Positions 32,132-40,294 of a DNA stretch of 64,000 bases are shown here, one piece after another. The DNA lies in the NCBI GenBank assembly GCA_963793025.1, contig CAWBYL010000005.1, positions 248,001 through 312,000 on the forward strand. The letters are read 5' to 3'. The notes under the pieces were generated by a model. The model was given only the letters and a program-made list of their open reading frames with translations. It was not told the origin of the DNA and ran no database searches. The translations under genes were made by a program, and so were the position numbers. Numbering within the stretch: the stretch's first letter is position 1; each line of letters starts with the position of its first letter. The DNA comes from CAWBYL01 sp963793025. Its GTDB lineage: Bacteria > Actinomycetota > Acidimicrobiia > Acidimicrobiales > Acidimicrobilacustridaceae.

Positions 32132-32911
32132 CTAGCCGACGTCGCGACGTATCGTGCGGACGACGCCGGCGGCGAGCGGGACCGCCACCCAGAAGAGGAC
32201 CGAGACCGAGATCTGCGGCACATGTCCTCCCCAGTCGTTCTCGAGCACCCAAGTCCAGGGGGTGGACATGTCGATCCACTCCGACGCCAGCGCCGATGCG
32301 GTACCGAGCAGCGCAAAGGCGGCGGGGAGAGCGAAGGAGGCGGCGATGGCCGCGGCGGAGTTCTGCAGCAGCGCCCCCAGCGCAACGGCGGCGAGGACAT
32401 TGAGGAGCACGTAGAGCAGGTAGGAGGTGATGGTGCCGACGCTCAGGTCTGCCGCCAGGGCGCGGCCCGAGGCCGCCGCCAGCCCGAGGCCGGCGGCGGC
32501 GACCCCTCCGCCGAAGGCTGCACCGCCACCACCCAGCACGAGTGAGACCGCCAGCTTGGCGTTCAGGACTCGGACGCGTCGCGGTTCCTGGGTGAACGTG
32601 GTCATGACGCTGCGTTGGCTCCATTCGCCGGTGAACATCAGGATCGCCACCACAGGCAGGAGGATCGACAGCCCGAGGGCGGCAACGCGGAGGTAGCTCG
32701 CGTAGGTCTGATCGAAGCTCGTTGGAACGAGGACCGGCACCAGCATGATCCCAACGGTCGACAGGCCGACGAGAGCGAGGAGCCAGCGGGCGGCGCGGGT
32801 GTCAGTGGCCTTGGTCCACTCGACCCGGACAAGCCGTGAGAAAGGGATCGGTCCTGGGGCCGTTGGTGCCGCGTCGATGCCGAGGGTTCGGGGGGAGAGT
32901 GACGTGGTCAT
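32132..32911 (-). CDS. ABC-2 type transporter permease
   Basis: 259 residues with six membrane helices: ARWLLALVGLSTVGIMLVPVL, VAALGLSILLPVVAILMF, a Gly-rich pair around SLVLGGGGAAFGGGVAAAGLGL, SYLLYVLLNVLAAVALGALL, AASFALPAAFALLGTASAL and SVLFWVAVPLAAGVV. The cytoplasmic loop FTGEWSQRSVMTTFTQEPRR is typical of ABC-2 permeases. It works with the ATPase encoded just upstream, with which it overlaps by four bases. Confidence 0.85.
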   Translation of the reverse strand: MTTSLSPRTLGIDAAPTAPGPIPFSRLVRVEWTKATDTRAARWLLALVGLSTVGIMLVPVLVPTSFDQTYASYLRVAALGLSILLPVVAILMFTGEWSQRSVMTTFTQEPRRVRVLNAKLAVSLVLGGGGAAFGGGVAAAGLGLAAASGRALAADLSVGTITSYLLYVLLNVLAAVALGALLQNSAAAIAASFALPAAFALLGTASALASEWIDMSTPWTWVLENDWGGHVPQISVSVLFWVAVPLAAGVVRTIRRDVG

Positions 32912-33825
32912 GCTGCAGCCTCCTGGATCGGAGTCGCCTTGGCGGCGGTGAGAGCGAAGAACAGCTGCTCCAGGCCGCTTGTCTCGGACTGACGTAACTC
33001 GGTGAGCAGCACCTGGTGGTCGCGGGCGACTCCCGCCAGCACCTCGGTCGTCACCCGACCTCCGGAGACGTCCACGGTGAGCGCATCTCCCGGACCGGCG
33101 ACGTAGTCGATCTGCGCCGCTCGCAGCGCTGCGGCGAGGGCACCGGGGTCGGGGCTGCGCACGAGGATCGTAGAGCTGGCCAGCAGCTCGTCCAGCCGAC
33201 CGGCGGCCACCACGGCACCGTCGGAGATGACGACGAGATGATCGGCGGTGGCCTGCACCTCGTGGAGCAAGTGACTCGACAGCAGCACCGTGCCGCCATG
33301 GTCGGCGAAGTCGCGGAGAAGCGTTCGCATCCAGGCGATGCCTTCGGGATCGAGCCCGTTCGCCGGTTCGTCGAGGATCAGTGCCGTCGGTTCGCCGACG
33401 AGGGCCTGGGCGATGCCGAGGCGTTGGCGCATGCCGAGGGAGTAGGTCCCGACCCGCTTCTCCGCCGCGTCGGTGAGCCCGACGAGGTCCAAGAGGTACT
33501 CGACTCGCCTTGGGTGAACGCCTGCCATCCGGGCCGCGATCGTGAGCGTCGACCGGCCACTGCGCCCGGGATGCATGGCAGACGCGTCGAGCAGCGTTCC
33601 GACCACGCGCGTCGGGTTGGGCAGCTCGACGAACGGTCGGCCGTCGATGGTGGCGGTTCCACGATCGGGTCGCACCAGCCCGACGATCATCTTCAGCGTG
33701 GTGGACTTGCCGGCGCCGTTGGCCCCGAGGAAACCGGTGATGGTCCCGGGTTCGCAGCGCAATGCGACGTCGCGCACGACCGGCATGTGTCTGTAGCTCT
33801 TGGTGAGAGCGGTTGTCGTGATCAT
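32908..33825 (-). CDS. ABC transporter ATP-binding protein
   Basis: 305 residues. Walker A is GANGAGKST, the signature loop is YSLGMRQRLGIA, and Walker B is ALILDEPANGLDP, with the His switch in LLSSHLLHEV. A C-terminal extension of about 80 residues is typical of BcrA/DrrA-like drug or lantibiotic exporters. ATG 33825 is used rather than the upstream codon at 33852, because homology starts at ITTTALTKSYRH. The neighbouring two-component system is divergent and probably controls this exporter. Confidence 0.9.
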   Translation of the reverse strand: MITTTALTKSYRHMPVVRDVALRCEPGTITGFLGANGAGKSTTLKMIVGLVRPDRGTATIDGRPFVELPNPTRVVGTLLDASAMHPGRSGRSTLTIAARMAGVHPRRVEYLLDLVGLTDAAEKRVGTYSLGMRQRLGIAQALVGEPTALILDEPANGLDPEGIAWMRTLLRDFADHGGTVLLSSHLLHEVQATADHLVVISDGAVVAAGRLDELLASSTILVRSPDPGALAAALRAAQIDYVAGPGDALTVDVSGGRVTTEVLAGVARDHQVLLTELRQSETSGLEQLFFALTAAKATPIQEAAA

Positions 33826-33985
33826 GTGGGCAGCCTGAACCGGCCGGCGCACCGCGGCATCGGGAGGACGGCCACGATGCGCTGTCCGAAGGGAGGCTGG
33901 TCGCCTTCGACGTCTGGTCTTTCGTTGGCGGCAGTGTCGACTTTCGTCGATGTTGCACGGGGGCCCTGAGCCCTACGCTCCAACC

Positions 33986-35215
33986 ATGTCCTGGCTTCGC
34001 AGATTGTGGGCCCAGACCGCCCCCACGGCGATGCTGGCACCGAGCGACTCGGCTCGTCCCGACCAGATCGCGCCCAGGACTGCGCGTGACTGGTCCTTTG
34101 ACGCCGGTGCCTTCGTCGTCGCCACCGCTCTCGGCGCCGTCATCTTGAGCGTCACCATGGATGACGCCGCCAATCGGATGACCTCGGGGCAGGTGGTCAC
34201 CGACGCCGCGTTCGGACTTCTTTGCTGCATCGCTCTGTGGTGGCGGCGGCGATGGCCGTTCGGGGTGGCGCTGGTCTGCGTCCTGCTGGGCGCGTTCTCG
34301 ACGTTCGGCACGGTGGCCGGCCTGTTCGCCCTTTCCTCGCTGGCTGTGCACCGCCATGTCCGCCCCGCCCTGCTCGTCGCCGCGCTGTTCGTTCCGTCGG
34401 CAGTGGTGTGCTCGATCTGGCTCGGGCGTACGAATACCTGGTCGGTGATGCTGCCGACGCTGGCGCTTGCGGCCGCCGCCATCGCATGGGGCATGTTCGT
34501 CCGCGCTCGGCGTCAGCTGCTCTCCACCCTGCGCGATCGTGCCGAACGGGCCGAGGCCGATCAGCTCGTCCGCGCCGAACGGGCGCGCCTGGCTGAGCGG
34601 ACCCGCATCGCGCGGGAGATGCACGACGTGCTCGCCCACCGCATCTCCCTGGTGGCGCTGCACGCCGGTGCGCTCGAGGTCGCCCTCGACCTGCCTCCCG
34701 CCCAGGTGCGGGAGAGCGCAGCGCTGTTGCGGTTGACAGCCCACCAGGCGCTGGAGGAGCTGAGGGACGTGATCGGCGTGCTGCGGGAGGAGCCGGGGCA
34801 GGAGCGGCCGTCGACGGTGCCCCAACCGACGTTGGCTGACATTCCACGCCTGGTGGAGGAGACTCGCCGTGCCGGAGCGAAGGTCGACTTCGAGATGCGG
34901 GTGGACGGTGCGGCGGCCGCACCTGGCCCTCTGGGTCGTGACGCCTATCGCATCGTGCAGGAAGCGCTGACCAACATCGGCAAGCACGCTCGCGGCACCC
35001 TCGCCCAGGTCCGGGTGGCGGGTGCGCCGAACCGCGGACTGCACGTCAGCGTTCGGAACCCCCGCGCACTGGGCGCCCACGCCCGTCCGGCTCTGCCGGG
35101 TTCCGGCACCGGCCTCCTCGGTTTGCAGGAACGGGTGACCCTGGCCAATGGCGTGCTGGTGCATGGGCTGGACGCTTCCGGTGACTTCGTCGTCGAGGCC
35201 GACCTGCCGTGGTGA
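33986..35215 (+). CDS. Sensor histidine kinase, NarL/DesK type
   Basis: 409 residues. The N-terminal third has four or five membrane helices with short loops. The dimerisation helix contains ERTRIAREMHDVLAHRISLVALHAGALE with the phosphorylated His in EMHD. The ATPase N-box reads IVQEALTNIGKHA and the G-box is GTGLLGLQERV. It probably senses membrane stress or a peptide-like compound. TACGCT six bases before the ATG makes a leaderless start; the ABC exporter is transcribed away from the same region. Confidence 0.9.
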   Translation: MSWLRRLWAQTAPTAMLAPSDSARPDQIAPRTARDWSFDAGAFVVATALGAVILSVTMDDAANRMTSGQVVTDAAFGLLCCIALWWRRRWPFGVALVCVLLGAFSTFGTVAGLFALSSLAVHRHVRPALLVAALFVPSAVVCSIWLGRTNTWSVMLPTLALAAAAIAWGMFVRARRQLLSTLRDRAERAEADQLVRAERARLAERTRIAREMHDVLAHRISLVALHAGALEVALDLPPAQVRESAALLRLTAHQALEELRDVIGVLREEPGQERPSTVPQPTLADIPRLVEETRRAGAKVDFEMRVDGAAAAPGPLGRDAYRIVQEALTNIGKHARGTLAQVRVAGAPNRGLHVSVRNPRALGAHARPALPGSGTGLLGLQERVTLANGVLVHGLDASGDFVVEADLPW

Positions 35216-35868
35216 AGGTCCGGGTGCTCCTGGTCGACGACGACGCGTTGGTGCGTGCCGGTCTGCGGATGATCCTGTCGTCCTCAGAGGAGATGGACGT
35301 GGTGGGCGAGGCGGCCGACGGGGCCGACGCCGTTGCGGCCGTGCGGGCGCATCGTCCCGATGTCGTCCTGATGGACATCCGGATGCCCGGGATGGACGGC
35401 ATTGCCGCCACGTCGGCCCTGCGCCGTCTGGCGACGCCGCCACACGTGATCGTCTTGACCACGTTCCAGGCCGACGAGCAGGTCATGAGCGCGCTCCGGG
35501 CCGGCGCCGACGGGTTCTTGTTGAAGGACACCGCGCCCACGGAGATCGTCAACGCCGTCCGCCTCGTGGCGGCGGGAGAGGCGATGCTCTCACCGTCGGT
35601 CACCCGCACACTTCTCGCTCACCTCGGTGACGACGAGATGACAGATCGCCGTCGCGTCGCGGCCCAGCGCCTGGCGTCGCTCACGGACCGGGAGCGTGAG
35701 GTCGCGACTGCTGTGGGGTCCGGCGCTTCCAACGCCGAGATTGCGGCGTCGCTGTTCATGAGCGAGGCCACCGTCAAAGCGCACGTCTCGCGTCTGCTCA
35801 CCAAGCTCGGCGTCACGAACCGGGTGCACATCGCGATTCTCGTGCACGACGCGCAATCGTTTCGTTGA
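35209..35868 (+). CDS. LuxR/NarL-type response regulator
   Basis: 219 residues. The receiver domain has the acidic pair in VDDDAL, the phospho-acceptor Asp in VVLMDIRMPGMDG and Lys in LLKDTAP. The C-terminal HTH is LTDREREVATAVGSGASNAEIAASLFMSEATVKAHVSRLLTKLGV. Tandem GTGs at 35209 and 35212 leave the start open by one codon; either overlaps the kinase stop, so the two are co-translated. The adjacent ABC exporter is the likely target. Confidence 0.92.
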   Translation: MVKVRVLLVDDDALVRAGLRMILSSSEEMDVVGEAADGADAVAAVRAHRPDVVLMDIRMPGMDGIAATSALRRLATPPHVIVLTTFQADEQVMSALRAGADGFLLKDTAPTEIVNAVRLVAAGEAMLSPSVTRTLLAHLGDDEMTDRRRVAAQRLASLTDREREVATAVGSGASNAEIAASLFMSEATVKAHVSRLLTKLGVTNRVHIAILVHDAQSFR

Positions 35869-35875
35869 GGTGGCT

Positions 35876-35916
35876 CACCCAGACCACTGAGCGGCGAACA
35901 CAGCCGGCGCTGGGTG
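35876..35916 (+). repeat. Possible boundary hairpin P
   Basis: Arms CACCCAG/CTGGGTG (seven perfect pairs) enclose 27 bases that include GCCGGCG just before the right arm. Arm and core resemble hairpin H. It marks the edge of the second accessory patch, just before the GNAT gene. Confidence 0.4.
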
Positions 35917-35954
35917 GCTCGGCGTCAGAGCGGCCGCAATGCGAAGCTCCCACT

Positions 35955-36431
35955 GTGCCGGTCGAGGTGTCCATCGAGGATCCAGCAACCCTTGACGTCG
36001 TCGCGGTGCTCGAGCGTCACCTCGCCTTCGCTCACGAGGTCACGCCGGAGGGCGGTGTGTTCGCGCTCGATTCGGGGGCGCTTCGAGCTCCGGGTGTCGT
36101 GTTCTTCTGCGCTCGTCTCGACGCACGTCTACTCGGAGTCGCCGCCCTGCAGGAGATGGATGCTGGCCACGGTGAACTGAAGTCGATGCACACGATCGCG
36201 GAGGCCCGAGGCGAGGGTGTCGGCCGAACGCTCGTCAGTCATCTACTCGGATTCGCTCGAAGCTGTGGCTACAGCAGAGTGAGCCTCGAGACCGGGAACT
36301 CTGCCGCGTTTGCACCGGCCCGTGCGCTCTATCAGAGGTGTGGATTCACGCCGTGCGCCCCCTATGGCCAGTACGTCGGAAGTTCCACGAGTGCGTGCAT
36401 GACCATCGAGATCGATCCGACCCACCCCTGA
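35955..36431 (+). CDS. GNAT-family N-acetyltransferase
   Basis: 158 residues from the GTG at 35955, chosen because family similarity begins at VEVSIEDPATLDVVAVLERH. The acetyl-CoA loop is ARGEGVGRTLVSHLLGFARSCGYSRVSLETG, and FAPARALYQRCGFTPCAPYG is the final motif. The family acetylates amines of antibiotics, proteins or small metabolites; the substrate is unknown. The stop codon directly touches a fragment of a relE gene. Confidence 0.82.
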   Translation: MPVEVSIEDPATLDVVAVLERHLAFAHEVTPEGGVFALDSGALRAPGVVFFCARLDARLLGVAALQEMDAGHGELKSMHTIAEARGEGVGRTLVSHLLGFARSCGYSRVSLETGNSAAFAPARALYQRCGFTPCAPYGQYVGSSTSACMTIEIDPTHP

Positions 36432-36474
36432 GCGGGCCGCACATGAACTCGACGATCGCCGCGGCCACGCCTTC
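36431..36474 (-). pseudogene. 44-base fragment of a relE toxin gene
   Basis: These bases match 21365-21408, inside the relE gene of the first island, at 41 of 44 positions by my count. On the minus strand they encode GVAAAIVEFM. Nothing else of the toxin or its antitoxin remains. It shows that a second, closely related relE copy once lay in this patch or that the two patches exchanged DNA. Confidence 0.7.
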
Positions 36475-36506
36475 ACGGATTCACGGATTCCTGCTCTGCT
36501 CCTGGG

Positions 36507-36674
36507 ATGATGACGAGCATGAGCGAGGGCGATGACGCCGAGATCGACCGGGCACCGATCTGCCCATCGTGCGGCGTCACGGCTCTCCCCGCGGAGACCT
36601 CGAACGTCATCGACTCCGGCTTCGTGTGCGAGAACCCCGACTGCGACGCTTTCGGAGACGCCGTCGAGTTCTAG
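36507..36674 (+). CDS. Tiny zinc-ribbon protein
   Basis: 55 residues. Two Cys pairs, CPSCGV and CENPDC separated by ALPAETSNVIDSGFV, form a plausible zinc knuckle; the protein ends CDAFGDAVEF. Short proteins of this pattern (CPxCGVTALPA, then FVCDNPDCEAFG) are common in actinobacteria, so I regard it as real despite its size. ATGs at 36507, 36510 and 36519 are possible starts; no clear Shine-Dalgarno decides. Its function is unknown. Confidence 0.62.
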   Translation: MMTSMSEGDDAEIDRAPICPSCGVTALPAETSNVIDSGFVCENPDCDAFGDAVEF

Positions 36675-36811
36675 AGGCACCCGATCGCGCGAGGGGGCGT
36701 GGTCGCCTTCCGGCGCCATGGGACGGGCTGTTCGCCTGAGGATCTCGCGCCCTGCTGCTCGGTTCTCGTCGAGCACCGAGCGTGCCGTTTCCTGGCCACG
36801 TCGGGTGAGCA

Positions 36812-36950
36812 ATGACTGCAGTTGGCGTTCTGGTGCCGGCCTCGAGCGACCCGTCCACCGGCTATCGGTGCTACCCGGGGGTCCAGTTGGCGAGGCGGCA
36901 CCGGATCCGGGCCCTTCGGGACCCCGGGCTGTCAGTCAGCTGGTCGAGGG
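36812..36950 (+). pseudogene. MerR-family regulator remnant
   Basis: The reading VGVLVPASSDPSTGYRCYPG, then QLARRHRIRALRDPGLSVSW, is the second half of a MerR winged helix (expected LxPAxVDPxTGYRYY, then QLxRLRRIxALRDLGxSL). The recognition helix before it and everything after are missing, and Cys replaces the conserved second Tyr. It overlaps the end of the VOC gene on the other strand. It is not likely to be functional. Confidence 0.5.
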
Positions 36951-37304
36951 CTCGAGCAGCTCGAGTCGATTGCCGAACGGGTCGTAGACGTACACACGGT
37001 GCCAGCCCTCGAGCGGTTCGTCTTCGACCGTCTCGAATCCAGCACCCTCGAGATCGTGAACGAGACGGGCGAGATCTGTCACCAAGAACGCCGGATGCGC
37101 TTTCCTGGCCGGGCGGAAATCAGCCTCGACGCCGAGGTGGACCTTCAGAGCCGGGGTCTCGAACCAGCATCCGCCCCGCGTCGCCAGGTTCTCGGGCTTG
37201 GGAACCTCGGGGATGCCGAGGACTTCGCCGTAGAAGCGACGTGCGTTGTCCTCGCCGCCAGCCGGCATTGCCAGTTGCACGTGGTCGATCGAGTGCACAG
37301 CCAC
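36936..37304 (-). CDS. VOC-family (glyoxalase/dioxygenase superfamily) protein
   Basis: 122 residues. Two beta-alpha-beta-beta-beta modules are visible: IDHVQLAMPAGGEDNARRFYGEVLGIPEV and PAFLVTDLARLVHDLEGAGFETVED, ending RVYVYDPFGNRLELLEP. Metal-ligand positions His in DHVQLA and Glu in LELLEP are present, the second-module His being in KAHPAFLV. This is the small single-domain glyoxalase-like type, which may open or isomerise small metabolites or bind drugs. The substrate is unknown. Confidence 0.83.
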   Translation of the reverse strand: MAVHSIDHVQLAMPAGGEDNARRFYGEVLGIPEVPKPENLATRGGCWFETPALKVHLGVEADFRPARKAHPAFLVTDLARLVHDLEGAGFETVEDEPLEGWHRVYVYDPFGNRLELLEPSTS

Positions 37305-37392
37305 GAGTCCAGCCTTCCAGGATCGGCCATCCGGTGCCGATGTTCCGGCGACCTTTACCCCCGCTGTCTCACCCTTTGCGGAGTATGGACGG

Positions 37393-37584
37393 ATGACCAG
37401 AGCTCCCGATCGCCCTCACGCCTGCTGTCCGTTCTGCACGGAGACGCCGACTGTGCGCCGCCGCACGGCGGGTGCCACCCCCCGTCCGATCGTGTGTCGT
37501 CGCTGTGGAGCGCAGTTCGTTGCCTTCGTCGCCGGATCGCAGGTCCTGCGACTACCGACCCGAACCCCCGCCGCAGCCGCGTGA
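37393..37584 (+). CDS. Small two-CxxC protein
   Basis: 63 residues starting MTRAPDRPHACCPFCTETPTV. CPFC and CRRC, 23 residues apart, could bind zinc; the rest is Arg/Thr-rich. GGAG nine bases upstream supports the ATG. No family is recognised and codon use is ordinary, so this is a moderate call based on the paired Cys motifs and position between two real genes. Confidence 0.45.
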   Translation: MTRAPDRPHACCPFCTETPTVRRRTAGATPRPIVCRRCGAQFVAFVAGSQVLRLPTRTPAAAA

Positions 37585-37756
37585 AGACGATGCGTGGGGC
37601 CTGACCCACGCCGATCGGCCGTCAGGCGATGATCTCCCGGGTCCGGAGGTCAGCGATCTGGTCCCCGAGTCCGCGACCACGATCGTGACCGGGCCGAGCA
37701 CGGCTCCAAGCTCTCTGGACACGTCGGTCGACGCCGGACCTGCGACGCTGGCCGGC

Positions 37757-38506
37757 GTGGAAGCTCCGCCGATCGAAGTGCTGAAAGCGTTCGACGTCGG
37801 GTCCAGCCAGCGCCTGACTGGTGGGCAGGGGAACGCCCACAGGGCTGGTGCCATCGTGCTCAAGGCGGTCGACGATGCGTCCCGAGCAGGAGCGTTGGCC
37901 TCAGGTCTGGCGGCGGTCGGTGTGTCCGGACCCGTGCGCATGGCGCTACCGATCGCGTCGAGGGACGGACGGTGGGTCGTCGATGGATGGGCTGCCTGGA
38001 CGTGGCTCGAAGGCGGTCGACAGGAACTCGGATGGGAGGAGCACCTCGAGATCTCGAGGCGCTTCCACGCGGGGGTGGCCGACGTACCTCGCTCGGCGGT
38101 ACGACCCGGTCGTGACCGCTGGGCGGCGGCGGACAACGCCGCCTGGGACGACACGAACAGCCGCGAATGGAACGACTCGCTCGCCGCGCTGGCCCGTCGC
38201 CGTGGGGAGCTCGACGCTCCCGCGCAGTTCATCCACGGTGACATGGCCGGCAACGTCGTCCTCCATCCAGACCTGGGTCCAGGAGTCATCGACATCAGCC
38301 CGTACTGGCGACCCGACGCCTACGCGGAAGCCGTCCTCGTCGCTGATCTCGCCGCCTTCGGGCCTGATGCAACCGGGCCTGTCGAGCATCATCTCGGGAT
38401 GCACGGCGTCCAGCTGCTCATCCGAGCCGTCCTGTTCAGGGTTGCCTCGAGCCCTGATCATCGGGCTGACTACCAACCCCTCGTCGACGGACTTCTCGCC
38501 TCGTGA
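37757..38506 (+). CDS. TIGR02569-like phosphotransferase-fold protein
   Basis: 249 residues from the GTG at 37757, where similarity begins (VEAPPIEVLKAFDVGSSQRLTGGQGNAHRAG). VVLKAVDD-like IVLKAVDDASRAGALASGL, GRWVVDGWAAWTWLEGG, and the catalytic-loop-like FIHGDMAGNVVLHPDLGPGVIDISPYWRP are features of this actinobacterial family related to aminoglycoside phosphotransferases. HGD with Asn five residues on and DIS match the kinase HxDxxxxN and DFG-type sites. The substrate is unknown. No ATG fits, so the start is uncertain. Confidence 0.75.
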   Translation: MEAPPIEVLKAFDVGSSQRLTGGQGNAHRAGAIVLKAVDDASRAGALASGLAAVGVSGPVRMALPIASRDGRWVVDGWAAWTWLEGGRQELGWEEHLEISRRFHAGVADVPRSAVRPGRDRWAAADNAAWDDTNSREWNDSLAALARRRGELDAPAQFIHGDMAGNVVLHPDLGPGVIDISPYWRPDAYAEAVLVADLAAFGPDATGPVEHHLGMHGVQLLIRAVLFRVASSPDHRADYQPLVDGLLAS

Positions 38507-38531
38507 CGACACCTCGGCCCCGCCGAGCTCC

Positions 38532-38828
38532 CTAGACGCCGAGAACCGCGACGTAGTGCTCGACGTGGGGGAAGGGCTCGTAGAAGTGATGCAGGAGTTG
38601 GCGCCACCTCTCGTACTCGGGAGAGCCACGAAATCCATCGGTGTGATCTTCGATGCGGTCCCATTCGACCAGCAGCAGGTACCGCGACGGCGCTTCGACA
38701 CAGCGATCGAGGGTGAGGGATCGGAAGCCGGCCATCGAGGCGATGATGTCCTTCGCCTCGGTGAACGCCTGCTCGAAGCTCTCCTCGTGCCCAGGACGCA
38801 CGTCCAGCACCGCGTGCTCTCGGATCAT
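38532..38828 (-). CDS. Antibiotic biosynthesis monooxygenase (ABM) domain protein
   Basis: 98 residues: MIREHAVLDVRPGHEESFEQAFTEAKDIIASMAGFRSLTLDRC, then RYLLLVEWDRIEDHTDGFRGSPEYERWRQLLHHFYEPF. This is a single ABM dimeric alpha-beta barrel, as in cofactor-free quinol monooxygenases and haem-degrading proteins. The conserved Asn/Trp haem-binding set is not obvious, so a quinone-type or unknown role is more likely. It overlaps the upstream methyltransferase by four bases. Confidence 0.82.
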   Translation of the reverse strand: MIREHAVLDVRPGHEESFEQAFTEAKDIIASMAGFRSLTLDRCVEAPSRYLLLVEWDRIEDHTDGFRGSPEYERWRQLLHHFYEPFPHVEHYVAVLGV

Positions 38829-39460
38829 CGCGAGATCGGGGCCCGGCCGACGAGCAGGGCAAATCCCCGCCAGCGCCAGTAGCAGTCCACCTGGGTCAAT
38901 CCGGCGTCGCGCATCCACCCGAGCTGCGGTTCGATCTCGGCGAGCGCGTCCTCCGGGTCGCCGTCGGGCCGCTCGATCCTGCGGAGGAACTCGGCCTGGA
39001 GCTCGGGGGTGGCGCACTGGACCACTTCGAGGTTGGCGAAGGTGCCCCCCGGGGCCAGGATCTCGGCGATCTCGGCGAAGAGCAGCCGCTTGCGCTCGTC
39101 GCTGAGGTGGTGGATGGCGAACCCGGACACGACGAGATCGAACGGATCGAGCTCCGGCAGTGCTTGACCGAGGTCGTGTTCGGTGATCGCGACACGGTCG
39201 TCCCCTCCGAATCGTTGCGAGGCGAGCTGGAGCATCGGTGGAGAGTTGTCGAGCCCGACGGCCCGGCCGACGCCCGGTCGCGCCGAGAGCACGAGCTCGA
39301 TGAGTCGGCCGTCGCCGCAACCGAGGTCGAGCAGCCGGTCGACGGTCGGAGGAAGGACCTCGACCAGTTCCGCCTCGCCGGCGGCCCGAGCCGAGAGGCG
39401 ATCCATCCGACCGACGTACTCGCTGACCTTCTCGCTGTCCTTCCACGTCGTTTCCACCAC
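38825..39460 (-). CDS. Class I SAM-dependent methyltransferase
   Basis: 211 residues. Motif I is VDRLLDLGCGDGRLIELVL, motif II GRAVGLDNSPPML, and motif IV DPFDLVVSGFAIHHLSDERK, followed by EILAPGGTFANLEVVQ. This is the generic small-molecule methyltransferase type. The GTG start is the only one compatible with the family N terminus (ETTWKDSEKVSEYVGRMDRLSA). It is translationally coupled to the ABM protein, so the two may modify the same aromatic compound. Confidence 0.83.
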   Translation of the reverse strand: MVETTWKDSEKVSEYVGRMDRLSARAAGEAELVEVLPPTVDRLLDLGCGDGRLIELVLSARPGVGRAVGLDNSPPMLQLASQRFGGDDRVAITEHDLGQALPELDPFDLVVSGFAIHHLSDERKRLLFAEIAEILAPGGTFANLEVVQCATPELQAEFLRRIERPDGDPEDALAEIEPQLGWMRDAGLTQVDCYWRWRGFALLVGRAPISR

Positions 39461-39582
39461 GCCATGGTGCCCGTCTCCCGACCGTCACGCTCTTCCGCTT
39501 CCTCCGGACCGCGGTCGAGCGGGTCTGGACCGTGTCCGAACTGGCCGGTCGGTGGTGGGCGTCGGCGTCCTACGCTGGCCTC

Positions 39583-40257
39583 GTGACCCCCCGACCCGAG
39601 CTGGCTGCGGACGAGGTCGAGGAGATCGACGACGGCCAGACGACGTGGCGCTTCGAGCGCTCCTTCCTCCAGTCGAACTGGACCTGCATCTGGGGCCGGG
39701 GGTGCCTCGGCATCCTCGACGAGCCGGCCGAGGAGCTGGGCCAGGGCTGCTGCTCGGTCGGCGCCGAGTTCGGGGACGAGGGAGAGGCCATGACCATCAG
39801 CGCCCTCGCCGCCATGCTCGAGCGCGATCGGTTCCAGTTCCACGACGACGCGGTCGTCGGGGGCGTCTTCAGTGATGAGTCCCGCACCAACACGCGAGTG
39901 GTCGACGGGGCCTGCATCTTCCTCAACCGGCCGGGCTTCGACGGTGGCGCCGGGTGTGCCCTGCACCTCGCCGCCGTCGATGCCGACGAGCCCCCGTCGG
40001 AGTGGAAGCCCTCGGTGTGTTGGCAGCTGCCGATCCGAGTCGACTGGGCCGACGAGGCCGGCGGTCGCGAATCGGCCACGGTTCGTCGATGGACGAGGGC
40101 GGACTGGGGTGCCGAAGGCGACACCATGGCCTGGTGCTGCACTGAGGGCGAGCGGGCCTACGTCGGTGACCGACCGGTGGTGGAGTCACTGGCGTCCGAG
40201 CTCGAGGAGTTGGCCGGCTCGGCGGTGTTCGTCGAGCTCCGGCGCCGACTGGACTGA
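39583..40257 (+). CDS. Cysteine-cluster protein of unknown function
   Basis: 224 residues. About nine Cys lie in groups resembling the YkgJ/DUF3109 cysteine-cluster families: SNWTCIWGRGCLGI, GQGCCSVGAEF, GACIFLNRPGF, GGAGCALHLAA, PSVCWQLPIRVDW and TMAWCCTEGE. They could hold zinc or an iron-sulfur cluster; no catalytic fold is recognised. The GTG start has TACGCT six bases upstream, which fixes it and suggests leaderless expression. Confidence 0.6.
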   Translation: MTPRPELAADEVEEIDDGQTTWRFERSFLQSNWTCIWGRGCLGILDEPAEELGQGCCSVGAEFGDEGEAMTISALAAMLERDRFQFHDDAVVGGVFSDESRTNTRVVDGACIFLNRPGFDGGAGCALHLAAVDADEPPSEWKPSVCWQLPIRVDWADEAGGRESATVRRWTRADWGAEGDTMAWCCTEGERAYVGDRPVVESLASELEELAGSAVFVELRRRLD

Positions 40258-40294
40258 CACGAACCCCATTCCGTGGCGCGCGCCGGGCGTGGTC

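Noticed and set aside
32132..35443. A very long minus-strand open frame of about 1,100 codons across the ABC and two-component genes
   Set aside because: Only its last part (permease, 32132-32911) is real. The rest is the reverse strand of the histidine kinase and the alternate frame of the ATPase, with Arg/Pro/Gly-rich content typical of shadow frames in high-GC DNA.
36680..36812. A minus-strand stretch reading like the end of a small HTH protein (LTRRGQETARSVLDENRAAG)
   Set aside because: The resemblance to MarR-type C termini is too short and no other part of such a gene is present.
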